From Salegentibacter salinarum (GTDB lineage Bacteria; Bacteroidota; Bacteroidia; Flavobacteriales; Flavobacteriaceae), in the NCBI RefSeq assembly GCF_900168115.1, contig NZ_FUZC01000008.1, positions 62,001-126,000 on the forward strand: a stretch of DNA of 64,000 bases. The letters are read 5' to 3'. The notes under the pieces are model-generated. The model did no database searches. It worked only from the letters and a program-made list of their open reading frames with translations, and was not told where the DNA came from. Shown here piece by piece: positions 39,019 to 47,823 of the stretch; position 1 is the stretch's first letter; each line of letters starts with the position of its first letter. The translations under genes were made by a program, and so were the position numbers.

Positions 39019-40731
39019 TTATCCAATTATCATTCCCGCAATGGTGGCCGACATAAGCGAAGCAATGGTCCCGCCAATTAAAGCCTTCATTCCAAATTCA
39101 GATAAAGTTTTTCTCTGCCCCGGCGCGAGGGAACCAATGCCTCCAATTTGGATTCCTATTGAAGCAAAATTTGCAAACCCGCATAGCATATAGGTCGCCA
39201 TAATTACCGATTTTTCATAGCTAAGGCTTAGCGCGTTTGCCGTATTTTTAAGATCGGCGAGTTGCACATAGCCTACAAATTCACTTGCTGCGAGTTTAAT
39301 TCCCAGCAATTGTCCCATAAGCATCATATCTTCTTTGGCCACCCCAATAAGCCACATTAAAGGAGCGAAAATAGTTCCTAAAATTGCTTCCAGGGAAAAC
39401 CCGGAATAAGGTGTGTTTTCGGCTAAAAAAGCATTTATACCAGTCCAGGAACCTGTCCAGTTCAGTATATAGTTGATCATCGCGATAAATGCGATAAAAA
39501 CCAAAAGCATTGCTGCTACGTTTGCCGCAAGTTTTAAACCTTCCGTAGTTCCGTTGGCAATGGCATCAAGAATATTAGAGCCAATTTTATCAGAAGAAAC
39601 ATCTACATTGGTATTGATTTTATTCTGCTGCGGATATAATATTTTTGAAACTACAATTGCACCCGGCGCTGCCATTACTGAAGCTGCCAAAAGGTGTTTT
39701 GCAAATTGAAGTCTAAGTTCAGGATCGTCACCACCTAGAAAACCAATATAAGCCGCGAGTACTCCCCCGGCAACGGTAGCCATACCGCCAATCATTACCA
39801 GTAAAATTTCAGAACGGTTCATTCGCTCCAGGTAGGCTTTAATCATAAGCGGGGCTTCGGTTTGACCAAGGAAAATATTACCCGCCACACTTAAACTTTC
39901 TGCACCCGAAATACCTAGTAACCGGGTAAGTATCATGGCCATTCCCTTTACCACAATTTGAATAACACCCAGGTAAAATAAAACAGAGGTTAATGCTGAA
40001 AAGAAAATAATAGTAGGTAAAACCTGAAATAGGAAAATAAAACCAAAACTATCCACATCCATCATCCCGCCAAGCAGAAATTCGCTTCCTGCCGCGGTAA
40101 AATCGAGGATCAGTACAAAGATATTTCCTACGAATTCAAAAATATTCTGAATAAAAGTAATTTTTAGAACACCAATTGCCAATAATAATTGCGCTCCCAA
40201 ACCAATACCAATGGTTTTCCAGTTTATGGCTTTACGATTATTACTGAATAAAAAAGCGATAATAAGTAAGGTGAGCATGCCCAAGGCTCCACGTGCAATA
40301 CTGCTAACCGAAAGTCCCGCACTGGGAATCATTTCTTTAACCGTTGGCGCAGGAATTACTTCTTTAGGATCATTAAATGCAGTATCCTTAAAATGGAATT
40401 CTTTATTCGCCTGGTTAATTACAAGGCTTGAGTCTGAAAGTGTAGAAACCCGGTAGTTTGCAATACTGTCTTGAGGAGTGTTATAAAATAATACGAGCAG
40501 TTTATTTTGAAAAATATAATCTCCCTTGGCAAGCGTATCATCAGTCTTCCTAATGCTGAAAACTCCTTCGTCTAGGTCTAAGGTGTTGCCGTTAATAAAA
40601 TTTTCCTGGCCAGAATCTTGCCGATCTTCGTCTAAAGTCCAGGTTTTTGAAATGTCTTGAGAAAAAGTGCTGGTCACACTAAATAGAACTAAAATCAGGC
40701 AAAACCAGGTTTTATTCATAAAGTCGGGCAT
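39019..40731 (-). CDS. CNT-family nucleoside transporter with N-terminal soluble domain
   Basis: A 570-residue protein. After a signal-like segment (about 5-24) comes a beta-rich periplasmic domain (about 25-120) of unrecognised, possibly lipocalin-like type. The concentrative nucleoside transporter core covers about 140-565, with G-Q-T-E-A-P (about residues 289-294), the gate region, and S-x-x-T-Y-x-L-C-G-F-A-N-F-A-S-I-G-I-Q. CNT proteins import nucleosides with Na+ or H+. The start codon overlaps the stop of the upstream nuclease gene (TAATG), which suggests translational coupling and supports this start; an internal ATG four codons later is possible. thyA downstream fits a nucleoside theme. 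Confidence 0.88.
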   Translation of the reverse strand: MPDFMNKTWFCLILVLFSVTSTFSQDISKTWTLDEDRQDSGQENFINGNTLDLDEGVFSIRKTDDTLAKGDYIFQNKLLVLFYNTPQDSIANYRVSTLSDSSLVINQANKEFHFKDTAFNDPKEVIPAPTVKEMIPSAGLSVSSIARGALGMLTLLIIAFLFSNNRKAINWKTIGIGLGAQLLLAIGVLKITFIQNIFEFVGNIFVLILDFTAAGSEFLLGGMMDVDSFGFIFLFQVLPTIIFFSALTSVLFYLGVIQIVVKGMAMILTRLLGISGAESLSVAGNIFLGQTEAPLMIKAYLERMNRSEILLVMIGGMATVAGGVLAAYIGFLGGDDPELRLQFAKHLLAASVMAAPGAIVVSKILYPQQNKINTNVDVSSDKIGSNILDAIANGTTEGLKLAANVAAMLLVFIAFIAMINYILNWTGSWTGINAFLAENTPYSGFSLEAILGTIFAPLMWLIGVAKEDMMLMGQLLGIKLAASEFVGYVQLADLKNTANALSLSYEKSVIMATYMLCGFANFASIGIQIGGIGSLAPGQRKTLSEFGMKALIGGTIASLMSATIAGMIIG

Positions 40732-41354
40732 TATTTGCGTTTGGAAATTTCGTCCCGTATGCGTGCCGCTTTCTCGTAATCTTCATTATTTACGGCCTGG
40801 GAGAGCAAAGTTTTTAGTTCGTCTAGAGATAATTTTTTGTAATTGGTATCATCAGATTTGATATCAATATCATCAGGAAGCAATTCTTCTGAAATAATTT
40901 CTTCTTCCTGTTTTTCTGAGGCTTCCTGTTCTGCTTCGTCTCCTTTTAAGAAAATTCCCGCTTTATCCAGAATGTTTTTATAAGTAAAAATAGGAGCATC
41001 AAACCTTAAGGCTAAAGCAATAGCATCGCTGGTACGCGCATCTATAATTTCTTCAATCTTATCCCGTTCACAAATAAGGCTGGAGTAAAAAACACCGTCT
41101 ACCAGTTTATGAATAATTACCTGTTTCACGGTAATATCAAACCTGTCGGCAAAATTTTTAAAAAGGTCGTGGGTTAAGGGGCGGGGAGGTTTAATCTCTT
41201 TTTCCAGGGCAATCGCGATAGATTGCGCTTCAAAAGCTCCAATAACAATGGGAAGTTTACGTTCTCCCTCTACCTCGCTTAAGATTAAAGCGTAAGCTCC
41301 GTTCTGGGTTTGACTATAAGAAATTCCTTTTATATTAAGGCGCACTAAACTCAT
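40731..41354 (-). CDS. Bifunctional nuclease family protein (DUF151) with C-terminal UVR motif
   Basis: A 207-residue protein. Residues about 1-135 form the BFN/DUF151 domain (early G-x-S-Y-S-Q; L-P-I-V-I-G-x-F-E-A-Q-S-I-A; a later D-A-R-x-S-D-A-I-A-L-A-L-R). This domain was described as a DNase/RNase in plants and is conserved in bacteria. An acidic linker follows, then a UvrB/UvrC-type helical motif (about 172-205, with L-L-S-Q-A-V-N-N-E-D-Y-E-K-A-A-R-I-R-D). The gene overlaps the CNT transporter start by the TAATG arrangement. The role is unknown; degradation or processing of nucleic acids feeding nucleoside uptake is a possible but unproven link. Confidence 0.88.
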   Translation of the reverse strand: MSLVRLNIKGISYSQTQNGAYALILSEVEGERKLPIVIGAFEAQSIAIALEKEIKPPRPLTHDLFKNFADRFDITVKQVIIHKLVDGVFYSSLICERDKIEEIIDARTSDAIALALRFDAPIFTYKNILDKAGIFLKGDEAEQEASEKQEEEIISEELLPDDIDIKSDDTNYKKLSLDELKTLLSQAVNNEDYEKAARIRDEISKRK

Positions 41355-41366
41355 ATATCATCAATT

Positions 41367-41416
41367 AAAAAGGGCTGTCTAAAGCAGGACTTTCACCGTA
41401 TTTAGACAGCCCTTTT
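41367..41416. terminator. Strong intrinsic terminator downstream of etfA
   Basis: A 16-bp stem (AAAAGGGCTGTCTAAA / TTTAGACAGCCCTTTT) with a 17-base loop separates etfA from the downstream minus-strand nuclease gene. Confidence 0.88.
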
Positions 41417-41437
41417 AAGGGGTGCAAGTTATAAAAA

Positions 41438-42400
41438 TTATGCGTTTTTCGCTTTAAATTCCTTTAGTTTTTCGTTTAGCTTAGGTACGATCTCAAAAGC
41501 ATCACCAACTACACCGTAATCTGCGGCTTTAAAGAAAGGCGCTTCAGGATCGTTGTTAATCACTACTTTGGTCTTCGCAGCGTTAATTCCGGCTAAATGC
41601 TGAATAGCCCCTGAAATTCCCACAGCAATGTAAAGATTGGAAGCTACAGGTTTTCCTGTTTGCCCAACGTGTTCGCTATGAGGTCTCCAGCCCATATCAC
41701 TAACGGGTTTAGAGCAAGCAGTTGCTGCCCCAAGAATATCGGCCATTTCTTCTATCATTCCCCAGTTTTCAGGACCTTTAAGTCCGCGACCACCGGAAAC
41801 TACAATCTCTGCATCGGCAATTGTTACTTTGTCTTTAGCCTTGTCTACCGATTCTACATTTACTGTAAAATCACCTTCTTTTAATTCCGGTGAAAAATCT
41901 TCAACAGTTGGGTCACCCTGATTTTCTTTTAAGCCGAAAGCATTTTGGGACAATCCTACGATTTTTACATCGGTAGTGATTTTAGTAAAGTTGAAAGCTT
42001 TATTCGTAAAAGCACTTCTTTTTACCGTAAAAGGTTCGGTGCTTTCAGGCACAGCCATTACGTTTGAAACGTAGCCTGCGTTTAAATGAACGGCTAAAAG
42101 TGGAGCTAAATATTTGCTGTTTGCACTCTGGCTTACCACAACTATTTTACTTCCTTCTTTTTCTGCAGCTTGTTTCAAAGCATCGGCATAAGCTTCAGCG
42201 TTGAATTTGCTTAATTTATCATTTTGGATGTTTAGCACTTTGCTAACACCATATTGGCCAAGTTCAGAAGCATCGGTTGCGTTAAAGCTTACCGCTACTA
42301 CATCATCACCACCGGCTACTTCTTTTGCATAAGAAGCAACTTCAAAAGCAGCTTTTTTAAACTTGCCATCCTCGGTTTCTGTATATACTAAAACTGACAT
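41438..42400 (-). CDS. etfA: Electron transfer flavoprotein, alpha subunit
   Basis: A 320-residue FAD-binding subunit. The C-terminal FAD domain (about 190-315) shows the signature S-G-G-R-G-L-K-G-P-E-N-W, then V-G-Q-T-G-K-P-V-A-S-N-L-Y-I-A-V-G-I-S-G-A-I-Q-H-L-A-G in pieces, and the terminal I-N-N-D-P-E-A-P-F-F-x-x-A-D-Y-G-V-V-G-D. With the beta subunit it accepts electrons from acyl-CoA dehydrogenases and passes them to the quinone pool. It lies 125 bases after etfB; the gap holds two palindromic repeats, an unusual break within this normally tight pair. Confidence 0.96.
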   Translation of the reverse strand: MSVLVYTETEDGKFKKAAFEVASYAKEVAGGDDVVAVSFNATDASELGQYGVSKVLNIQNDKLSKFNAEAYADALKQAAEKEGSKIVVVSQSANSKYLAPLLAVHLNAGYVSNVMAVPESTEPFTVKRSAFTNKAFNFTKITTDVKIVGLSQNAFGLKENQGDPTVEDFSPELKEGDFTVNVESVDKAKDKVTIADAEIVVSGGRGLKGPENWGMIEEMADILGAATACSKPVSDMGWRPHSEHVGQTGKPVASNLYIAVGISGAIQHLAGINAAKTKVVINNDPEAPFFKAADYGVVGDAFEIVPKLNEKLKEFKAKNA

Positions 42401-42414
42401 ATCTATTTGTTTTT

Positions 42415-42462
42415 GTCATTTCCGCAGCTTGTGCTGAATTTATTTCAGTAAAGGCGGAAATC
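42415..42462. repeat. Palindromic repeat in the etfB-etfA gap (family C)
   Basis: ATTTCCGC (42418-42425) and GCGGAAAT (42454-42461) are inverted. A second, inner inverted pair CTGAA (42434-42438) / TTCAG (42444-42448) sits in the loop. The element resembles short palindromes with a GTCATTTCCGC core that recur in flavobacterial genomes. Confidence 0.6.
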
Positions 42463-42480
42463 TATTTTATATTAATTCCA

Positions 42481-42515
42481 AACCTCACAGGTTTTGAAAA
42501 CCACCTGTGAGATTT
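42481..42515. repeat. Palindromic repeat in the etfB-etfA gap (family B)
   Basis: CTCACAGGT (42484-42492) pairs with ACCTGTGAG (42503-42511) around a GTTTTGAAAAC centre. The layout matches the element at 61029-61061. Confidence 0.65.
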
Positions 42516-42525
42516 CTTTTATAAT

Positions 42526-43272
42526 TTATATCGCTTTGGCTTCGTTATGAAGTAAATCTATCAATTCATCAAGATTTTCTGGGTCAACCAGTTTCACAGC
42601 ACCTTTTGGAGCAGGCTTTTCAAATTTTGCAGCTTCGGTGCGAGTGGAAACTTCTTCCGCAGCAACTACATTTAAAGGTTTTTTACGGGCCTGCATAATT
42701 CCGCGCATATTTGGGATCTTAAGATCGCTTTCTTCTACCAAACCTTTTTGACCACCAATCACCAGTGGAAGGGAAGCAGTTAAAGTTTCTTTACCACCGT
42801 CTATTTCACGAATTGCTGTGGCTTTATCACCTTCAATTTCTAAACTAATACAAGTATTAATAAAATTGGCATCAAGAAGTGCAGCAAGCATTCCTGGTAC
42901 CATCCCGCCGTTGTAATCTATAGATTCACGGCCGGCAATGATAAGATCGTATTCGCCTTCCTTGGCCACTTTTGCAAGTTGTTTTGCTACCTGGAAACCA
43001 TCTGTTGCAGGGGTATCTACTCTTATTGCGTTATCGGCTCCAATAGCCAGGGCTTTTCTTAACGTTGGTTCGGTTTCAGCGCCACCTACATTTACTACAT
43101 CTACACTTGCGCCTTGTTTTTCTTTAAACCACATTGCGCGGGTAAGTCCAAATTCATCATTCGGGTTAATTACAAAATTCACTCCGTTGGTATCGAATTT
43201 CGAATCGCCGTCGGTGAAATTGATTTTTGAGGTAGTATCAGGAACGTGACTAATACATACTAATATTTTCAT
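42526..43272 (-). CDS. etfB: Electron transfer flavoprotein, beta subunit
   Basis: A 248-residue AMP-binding subunit that forms the heterodimer with EtfA. Family blocks include N-P-N-D-E-F-G-L-T-R-A, the D-L-I-I-A-G-R-E-S-I-D-Y-N-G-G nucleotide region and the L-P-L-V-I-G-G-Q-K-G loop. The C-terminus ends in a short acidic/hydrophobic helix. It precedes etfA on the minus strand. The gene is divergent from pdhB across a 309-base, AT-rich gap that should hold the promoters of both. Confidence 0.96.
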   Translation of the reverse strand: MKILVCISHVPDTTSKINFTDGDSKFDTNGVNFVINPNDEFGLTRAMWFKEKQGASVDVVNVGGAETEPTLRKALAIGADNAIRVDTPATDGFQVAKQLAKVAKEGEYDLIIAGRESIDYNGGMVPGMLAALLDANFINTCISLEIEGDKATAIREIDGGKETLTASLPLVIGGQKGLVEESDLKIPNMRGIMQARKKPLNVVAAEEVSTRTEAAKFEKPAPKGAVKLVDPENLDELIDLLHNEAKAI

Positions 43273-43581
43273 TATAGCGAGTTTTTAAAATTTATAACGA
43301 TTTCGTTTACGAAGTTACATAATTTAATTCAGAAAATGCTATGCACGCATAACAAATTTCAGGAATTTTATTTCTTTAAATTTTATTGAATTCTCAAATA
43401 AAATGCAAATAAGCTAATCTAACAGCATAAATTCATAGTAAAATTCCTTATTTATTAATTCTATATTCTCTATTTAGAATCGATTTGGTTCTATTGCAAA
43501 TTTTTGTGGATTATTAGTGGTGAAAACTTTATTGAATTACTATTTTTGTTCTTTCAAGATATATAAATAGTATAGCATATA
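43273..43581. other. Divergent intergenic region between etfB and pdhB
   Basis: This 309-base gap is very AT-rich and has no credible gene. The only recognisable signal is TATTTTTG at 43541-43548, described separately. No repeat, hairpin of note or tRNA is seen. Confidence 0.6.
43541..43548 (+). promoter_or_regulatory. Candidate -7 promoter element (TATTTTTG) for pdhB
   Basis: An exact TAnnTTTG match lies 33 bases before the pdhB ATG. No convincing TTG at the expected upstream spacing was found, so support is partial. Confidence 0.35.
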
Positions 43582-44562
43582 ATGAAGACAATTCAATTTA
43601 GGGAAGCCGTTCAGCAAGCGATGAGCGAAGAGATGCGAAAAGACGAGTCTATTTATTTAATGGGCGAGGAAGTAGCAGAATATAATGGTGCTTACAAAGC
43701 CTCTAAAGGTATGTTAGACGAGTTTGGCCCTGAGCGTGTAATAGATACCCCAATTGCTGAACTTGGATTTTCGGGAATTGGAGTTGGTTCAGCGATGAAT
43801 GGTAACAGACCAATCATTGAATTTATGACCTTTAACTTCTCTTTAGTTGGAATTGACCAGATTATAAATAACGCAGCCAAAATGCGCCAAATGAGCGGTG
43901 GGCAATTTAATATTCCTATTGTTTTTAGAGGCCCAACTGCTTCTGCAGGCCAATTAGGGGCAACGCACTCCCAGGCTTTTGAAAGCTGGTTTGCAAACTG
44001 TCCCGGCTTAAAAGTAATTGTTCCGTCTAATCCTTACGATGCCAAAGGTTTACTTAAATCTGCCATTAGAGATGACGATCCCGTGATCTTTATGGAAAGC
44101 GAGCAAATGTATGGCGATAAAGGCGAAGTGCCGGAAGAGGAGTACGTGATTGAAATTGGTAAAGCCGATATTAAAAGGGAAGGTAGTGATGTAACTATTG
44201 TTTCTTTCGGAAAAATTATCAAAGAAGCTTATAAGGCGGCCGATAAATTGGCTGAAGACGATATTTCTTGTGAAATCATAGATCTTAGAACAATTCGCCC
44301 AATGGACCACGAAACCATTCTGGAGTCGGTTAAGAAAACCAACCGTTTGGTGATTTTAGAAGAAGCCTGGCCTTTTGGAAATATTGCTACTGAAATTACT
44401 TACCAGGTACAATCTAAAGCTTTTGATTATTTAGATGCACCAATTGTAAAAATAAACACAGCCGATACTCCGGCACCTTATTCTCCTGTATTGCTTAAAG
44501 AATGGTTGCCAAACAGCGACGATGTAATTAAAGCAGTGAAGCAGGTTATGTATATTGATTAA
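43582..44562 (+). CDS. pdhB: Pyruvate dehydrogenase E1 component, beta subunit
   Basis: A 326-residue transketolase-like subunit of the E1 alpha2-beta2 type. Blocks include the N-terminal R-E-A-V-Q-Q-A-M, G-E-E-V-A-E-Y-N-G-A-Y-K (thiamine-binding Glu region), D-T-P-I-A-E-L-G-F-S-G-I-G-V-G and the potassium/subunit-interface segment. The C-terminal domain shows D-L-R-T-I-R-P-M-D. Together with E1 alpha (not in the window) it decarboxylates pyruvate for the E2 lipoyl transfer. In many Flavobacteriia pdhB stands apart from pdhA-aceF and next to a DUF5686 gene, as it does here. A branched-chain 2-oxoacid role is possible but less likely. Confidence 0.92.
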   Translation: MKTIQFREAVQQAMSEEMRKDESIYLMGEEVAEYNGAYKASKGMLDEFGPERVIDTPIAELGFSGIGVGSAMNGNRPIIEFMTFNFSLVGIDQIINNAAKMRQMSGGQFNIPIVFRGPTASAGQLGATHSQAFESWFANCPGLKVIVPSNPYDAKGLLKSAIRDDDPVIFMESEQMYGDKGEVPEEEYVIEIGKADIKREGSDVTIVSFGKIIKEAYKAADKLAEDDISCEIIDLRTIRPMDHETILESVKKTNRLVILEEAWPFGNIATEITYQVQSKAFDYLDAPIVKINTADTPAPYSPVLLKEWLPNSDDVIKAVKQVMYID

Positions 44563-44584
44563 ATAAAAAATCCTAATAAATTTG

Positions 44585-44616
44585 AAACTTCATCGGATGT
44601 TAATTCGGTGAAGTTT
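44585..44616 (+). terminator. Intrinsic terminator after pdhB
   Basis: An 8-bp stem (AAACTTCA / TGAAGTTT), extendable by a wobble and C-G pairs, is followed by about nine T residues just before the next start codon. Confidence 0.75.
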
Positions 44617-44627
44617 TTTTTTGTCCT

Positions 44628-47126
44628 ATGATTAATAAATCTGCCTTTTTTACGCTTTTTTCTCTGCTGATTTGCGTTATGGGAATAGCACAAACCAAAG
44701 TTGGTGGTGTGGTTAAAGATTCTACCGGGCAAGCGCTTCCGTTTGTAACCGTAATTTTTAATAATTCTTCCGAAGGAACAACTACGGAGGAAGACGGGGA
44801 GTTTTATTTACAAAGTGAAAATGATCACACCGAGCTTAAAATTTCTTCTGTTGGTTATAAAACTGAAATAATTCCACTTCAGCAAAAAACAAACCTCGAT
44901 TTGGAAATTGTTTTAAATGAAGAAACTTCCAGTTTAGCTGAAGTAAGAATTCTTAGGGGAAAAACTTCCAAAAAGAATAATCCGGCGCTGGATATACTAA
45001 GGAAAATATGGGAAAATAAACGCAGTAATGGCGTTTCCGCTTTTAAGCAATACGAATATAAAAAATACGAAAAACTGGAATTCGATTTAGATGGGATAGA
45101 CAGTTCTGTAGTTAAAAACCCGGTTTTTAACGGGATGGAATTTATTTTTGATTATGCCGATACCAATAGAATTTCAGGAAAAACTTATTTACCGGTTTTT
45201 ATTAATGAGTCGGTTTCCAAAGTTTATGGCGATAATGTCGAGAATGAAAAAAGGGAAGACCTTTTAGGAAATAAAAACTCGGGATTTGAACAAAACCAAA
45301 ACCTAATCGCAGCGGTAAAAGATGTGTACGATGAGTATAATGTTTACAATAATTACATTAAGGTTTTTGACAAGAGTTTTGTGAGTCCGCTTTCTACTAC
45401 CGGGATTAATAATTACAATTATATTTTGAGCGATAGTGCTTATATAGATAATAAATGGTGTTATAATATTATTTATTACCCGCGGCGGGAAAACGAACTC
45501 ACTTTTAAAGGAGATTTTTGGGTAAATGATACTACCTGGGCGGTTAAGAAAATCAACCTGAATGCTTCGCGTGATGCCAATATAAATTGGGTAAAAGAAT
45601 TGTATATCGAGCAGGAATTTGAAGTGCTTAACGATTCGGTTTTCTTAATTTCTAAAGATTATTTTCAGGCTAATTTTTCTCTGACCAAAAAAGAAGACTC
45701 CAAGGGCGTTTATGCTAAACGCACCCGGGTTTTTGAAGAATATCAATTCAACTTAAAAAAAGAAAAAAGTTTTTACGATAAACGAGCTTATACTTTTAAC
45801 GAAGATATCTATAAGCGTGATAAGGCTTTTTGGGAAGAAAACCGGTTGGAAAAACTCAATAGCGAGGAAGAAGATATTTATGTGATGCTGGATAGTTTAA
45901 CAAAAGTCCCGGCTTTTAAAAGAATTTACGATCTCGCCACCATAGCAGAATCTGGTTATGTAGAATTTAACGGTTGGGATTTTGGTCCCGTATATTCTCT
46001 TTTTGATTATAACGAAGTTGAAGGCTTTAGAACCCGCGTAGGCGGGCGAACGTACTTTGGGCAACACGATCCCTGGAGAATTGAAGGCTACCTGGCTTAT
46101 GGATTTAAAGATGATAAATTTAAATATGGGATTTCCGGAAAATGGTTATTAGACCCACGTTCACGTTTAATTGCTTCTGCCGGAAAAAGAAGGGATATAG
46201 ATCAACTGGGAGCCAGTTTAACCAATAATACCACCGATGTTTTAGGACGAAGTTTGGCGTCTTCCGGTTTGGTGAGCGTAGGCGACAACAACAAACTGAG
46301 CAATATAGATTTAACCACTTTTAATCTTGAAATTGAACCCTGGTATAATTTCAATGTTCGTGTTGGGACTTCCTATCGCGAGTTAAGTTCGGCTTCCCCG
46401 GCTTTTAGTTTAGATTATTATACTAATGAAACTCTAGCAGAAACGGCTTCAGAAATTAAACAAACCGAAATATCAACCACGTTCACCTATACTCCCGGGA
46501 GACAAACTTCTGGTTTTGGTGTAGAAAGAAACGTGGTAAATGATGAAGAATTTCCAACCTTCTTTCTTAATTATTCCCTTGGTCTTAAAGATGTTTTTAA
46601 TAGCGATTTTGATTATAAAAGGCTGCAGTTTTTTTACGATCAGCCGCTTAGAATTGGCGGATTTGGCAGGGCAAATGCCAGTTTGGAAGCAGGAAAAACT
46701 TTTGGTGCAGTTCCGCTGGGACTTTTAAATGTAGTGCCGGGAAATCAAACCTATTTCGCTATGTATAATTCGTTTCCCGTGCTTAATTTCTATGAGTTTG
46801 TCACTGATACTTATGTTTCAGCACATTTTAATCATAATTTCAACGGAAGATTATTTGCTAGAATTCCGCTGCTGCGAGAATTAAATTTGCGAGAACTTGT
46901 AGGAGTTAGGGCAGTATGGGGAGAAATTTCAGAAGAAAATAAAACACTGAATGCTTCTGGAATACCATTACGTGCGCCAAACAGGGAGCCGTATTACGAA
47001 TATAGTTTTGGGGTGGGAAATATTTTAAAATTTTTAAGTCTGGAAGCTCATTTTAGGGGTAATTATCTTGAAATTCCAGAATCACGGAATTTTGCTATAA
47101 CCGCTTCCTTCGGTTTTCACTTTTAA
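44628..47126 (+). CDS. DUF5686 outer-membrane barrel protein with carboxypeptidase-like regulatory domain
   Basis: An 832-residue secreted protein: signal peptide to about 21 (G-I-A-Q), then a carboxypeptidase-D regulatory-like (CarbopepD_reg_2) beta-sandwich at about 24-105 with G-V-V-K-D-S-T-G-Q-A-L-P-F-V-T-V. A DUF5686 region and many alternating beta strands follow, ending in a terminal aromatic F-x-F-H-F, typical of outer-membrane barrels. The regulatory-like domain also occurs at the N-terminus of SusC-type receptors, but no plug domain is visible here. The function is unknown; the DUF5686 family is almost confined to Bacteroidota. It directly follows the pdhB terminator. Confidence 0.85.
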   Translation: MINKSAFFTLFSLLICVMGIAQTKVGGVVKDSTGQALPFVTVIFNNSSEGTTTEEDGEFYLQSENDHTELKISSVGYKTEIIPLQQKTNLDLEIVLNEETSSLAEVRILRGKTSKKNNPALDILRKIWENKRSNGVSAFKQYEYKKYEKLEFDLDGIDSSVVKNPVFNGMEFIFDYADTNRISGKTYLPVFINESVSKVYGDNVENEKREDLLGNKNSGFEQNQNLIAAVKDVYDEYNVYNNYIKVFDKSFVSPLSTTGINNYNYILSDSAYIDNKWCYNIIYYPRRENELTFKGDFWVNDTTWAVKKINLNASRDANINWVKELYIEQEFEVLNDSVFLISKDYFQANFSLTKKEDSKGVYAKRTRVFEEYQFNLKKEKSFYDKRAYTFNEDIYKRDKAFWEENRLEKLNSEEEDIYVMLDSLTKVPAFKRIYDLATIAESGYVEFNGWDFGPVYSLFDYNEVEGFRTRVGGRTYFGQHDPWRIEGYLAYGFKDDKFKYGISGKWLLDPRSRLIASAGKRRDIDQLGASLTNNTTDVLGRSLASSGLVSVGDNNKLSNIDLTTFNLEIEPWYNFNVRVGTSYRELSSASPAFSLDYYTNETLAETASEIKQTEISTTFTYTPGRQTSGFGVERNVVNDEEFPTFFLNYSLGLKDVFNSDFDYKRLQFFYDQPLRIGGFGRANASLEAGKTFGAVPLGLLNVVPGNQTYFAMYNSFPVLNFYEFVTDTYVSAHFNHNFNGRLFARIPLLRELNLRELVGVRAVWGEISEENKTLNASGIPLRAPNREPYYEYSFGVGNILKFLSLEAHFRGNYLEIPESRNFAITASFGFHF

Positions 47127-47152
47127 TGGAATGATTTGAGATTGATTTTCAC

Positions 47153-47160
47153 TATATTTG
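47153..47160 (+). promoter_or_regulatory. Candidate -7 promoter element (TATATTTG) for ppa
   Basis: An exact TAnnTTTG match lies 32 bases before the chosen ATG. The -33 TTG is not convincing at normal spacing. Confidence 0.4.
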
Positions 47161-47191
47161 CCGCCCTTAATTGAGAAAAAAAGAAAGAAAA

Positions 47192-47710
47192 ATGTCAGAA
47201 AGTTTTGATGTATTAATAGAGATCCCAAAAGGGAGTAGAAACAAATATGAATACGATTTTAAGCTAAAGAAAGTCCGTTACGACAGGATGATCTTTTCTT
47301 CTATGATGTATCCAGCCGATTACGGTTTTATCCCAAACACCCTTGCTCAAGACAGCGACCCGCTGGATGTGTTAGTTTTGGTGAGCGAACCTACTTTCCC
47401 GGGAGTTGTAATGGAGGTGAAAGCAATTGGAGTTTTCCATATGGCCGATGAGAAGGGACCCGATGAAAAAATTATTTGTGTGCCGGTATCAGATCCTATT
47501 TGGAATCGATTGAATGATCTAAATGAATTAAATGGACATATGGTTAAAGAAATTGAACATTTCTTTAAAGTTTATAAAGATCTTGAGAAGAAGAAAGTAG
47601 ATGTTGGCGGTTGGGGAGATGCTAAAGAGGCTCGCCAGATTATAGACCAATGTGTTAAGCGCTATGAGGATTATGACGGTGATAAAGACCGTTTTGGAAT
47701 ACTACCATAA
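47192..47710 (+). CDS. ppa: Inorganic pyrophosphatase (family I, soluble)
   Basis: A 172-residue enzyme from the ATG at 47192; an in-frame TTG at 47171 would add seven residues, but that region is a purine-rich ribosome site. Active-site blocks are visible: I-P-K-G-S-R-N-K-Y-E-Y, P-A-D-Y-G-F-I-P, the signature D-S-D-P-L-D-V-L-V (metal-binding Asp residues) and D-E-K. It hydrolyses cytoplasmic PPi to phosphate. It lies directly upstream of the membrane pyrophosphatase hppA, separated by a terminator hairpin, so the two PPi-consuming enzymes may be regulated apart. Confidence 0.95.
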   Translation: MSESFDVLIEIPKGSRNKYEYDFKLKKVRYDRMIFSSMMYPADYGFIPNTLAQDSDPLDVLVLVSEPTFPGVVMEVKAIGVFHMADEKGPDEKIICVPVSDPIWNRLNDLNELNGHMVKEIEHFFKVYKDLEKKKVDVGGWGDAKEARQIIDQCVKRYEDYDGDKDRFGILP

Positions 47711-47736
47711 TTTAGAGCATATATTTTTGATAATTT

Positions 47737-47768
47737 AAAAGCAATAACCTTAAAAAGTTATTGCTTTT
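47737..47768 (+). terminator. Intrinsic terminator after ppa
   Basis: A 12-bp perfect stem (AAAAGCAATAAC / GTTATTGCTTTT) with an eight-base loop is followed by T residues. Confidence 0.88.
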
Positions 47769-47823
47769 TTAATTATCACTGATTTACTACATTAGCCATA
47801 TTAACTAAAACTTAACAATTAAT

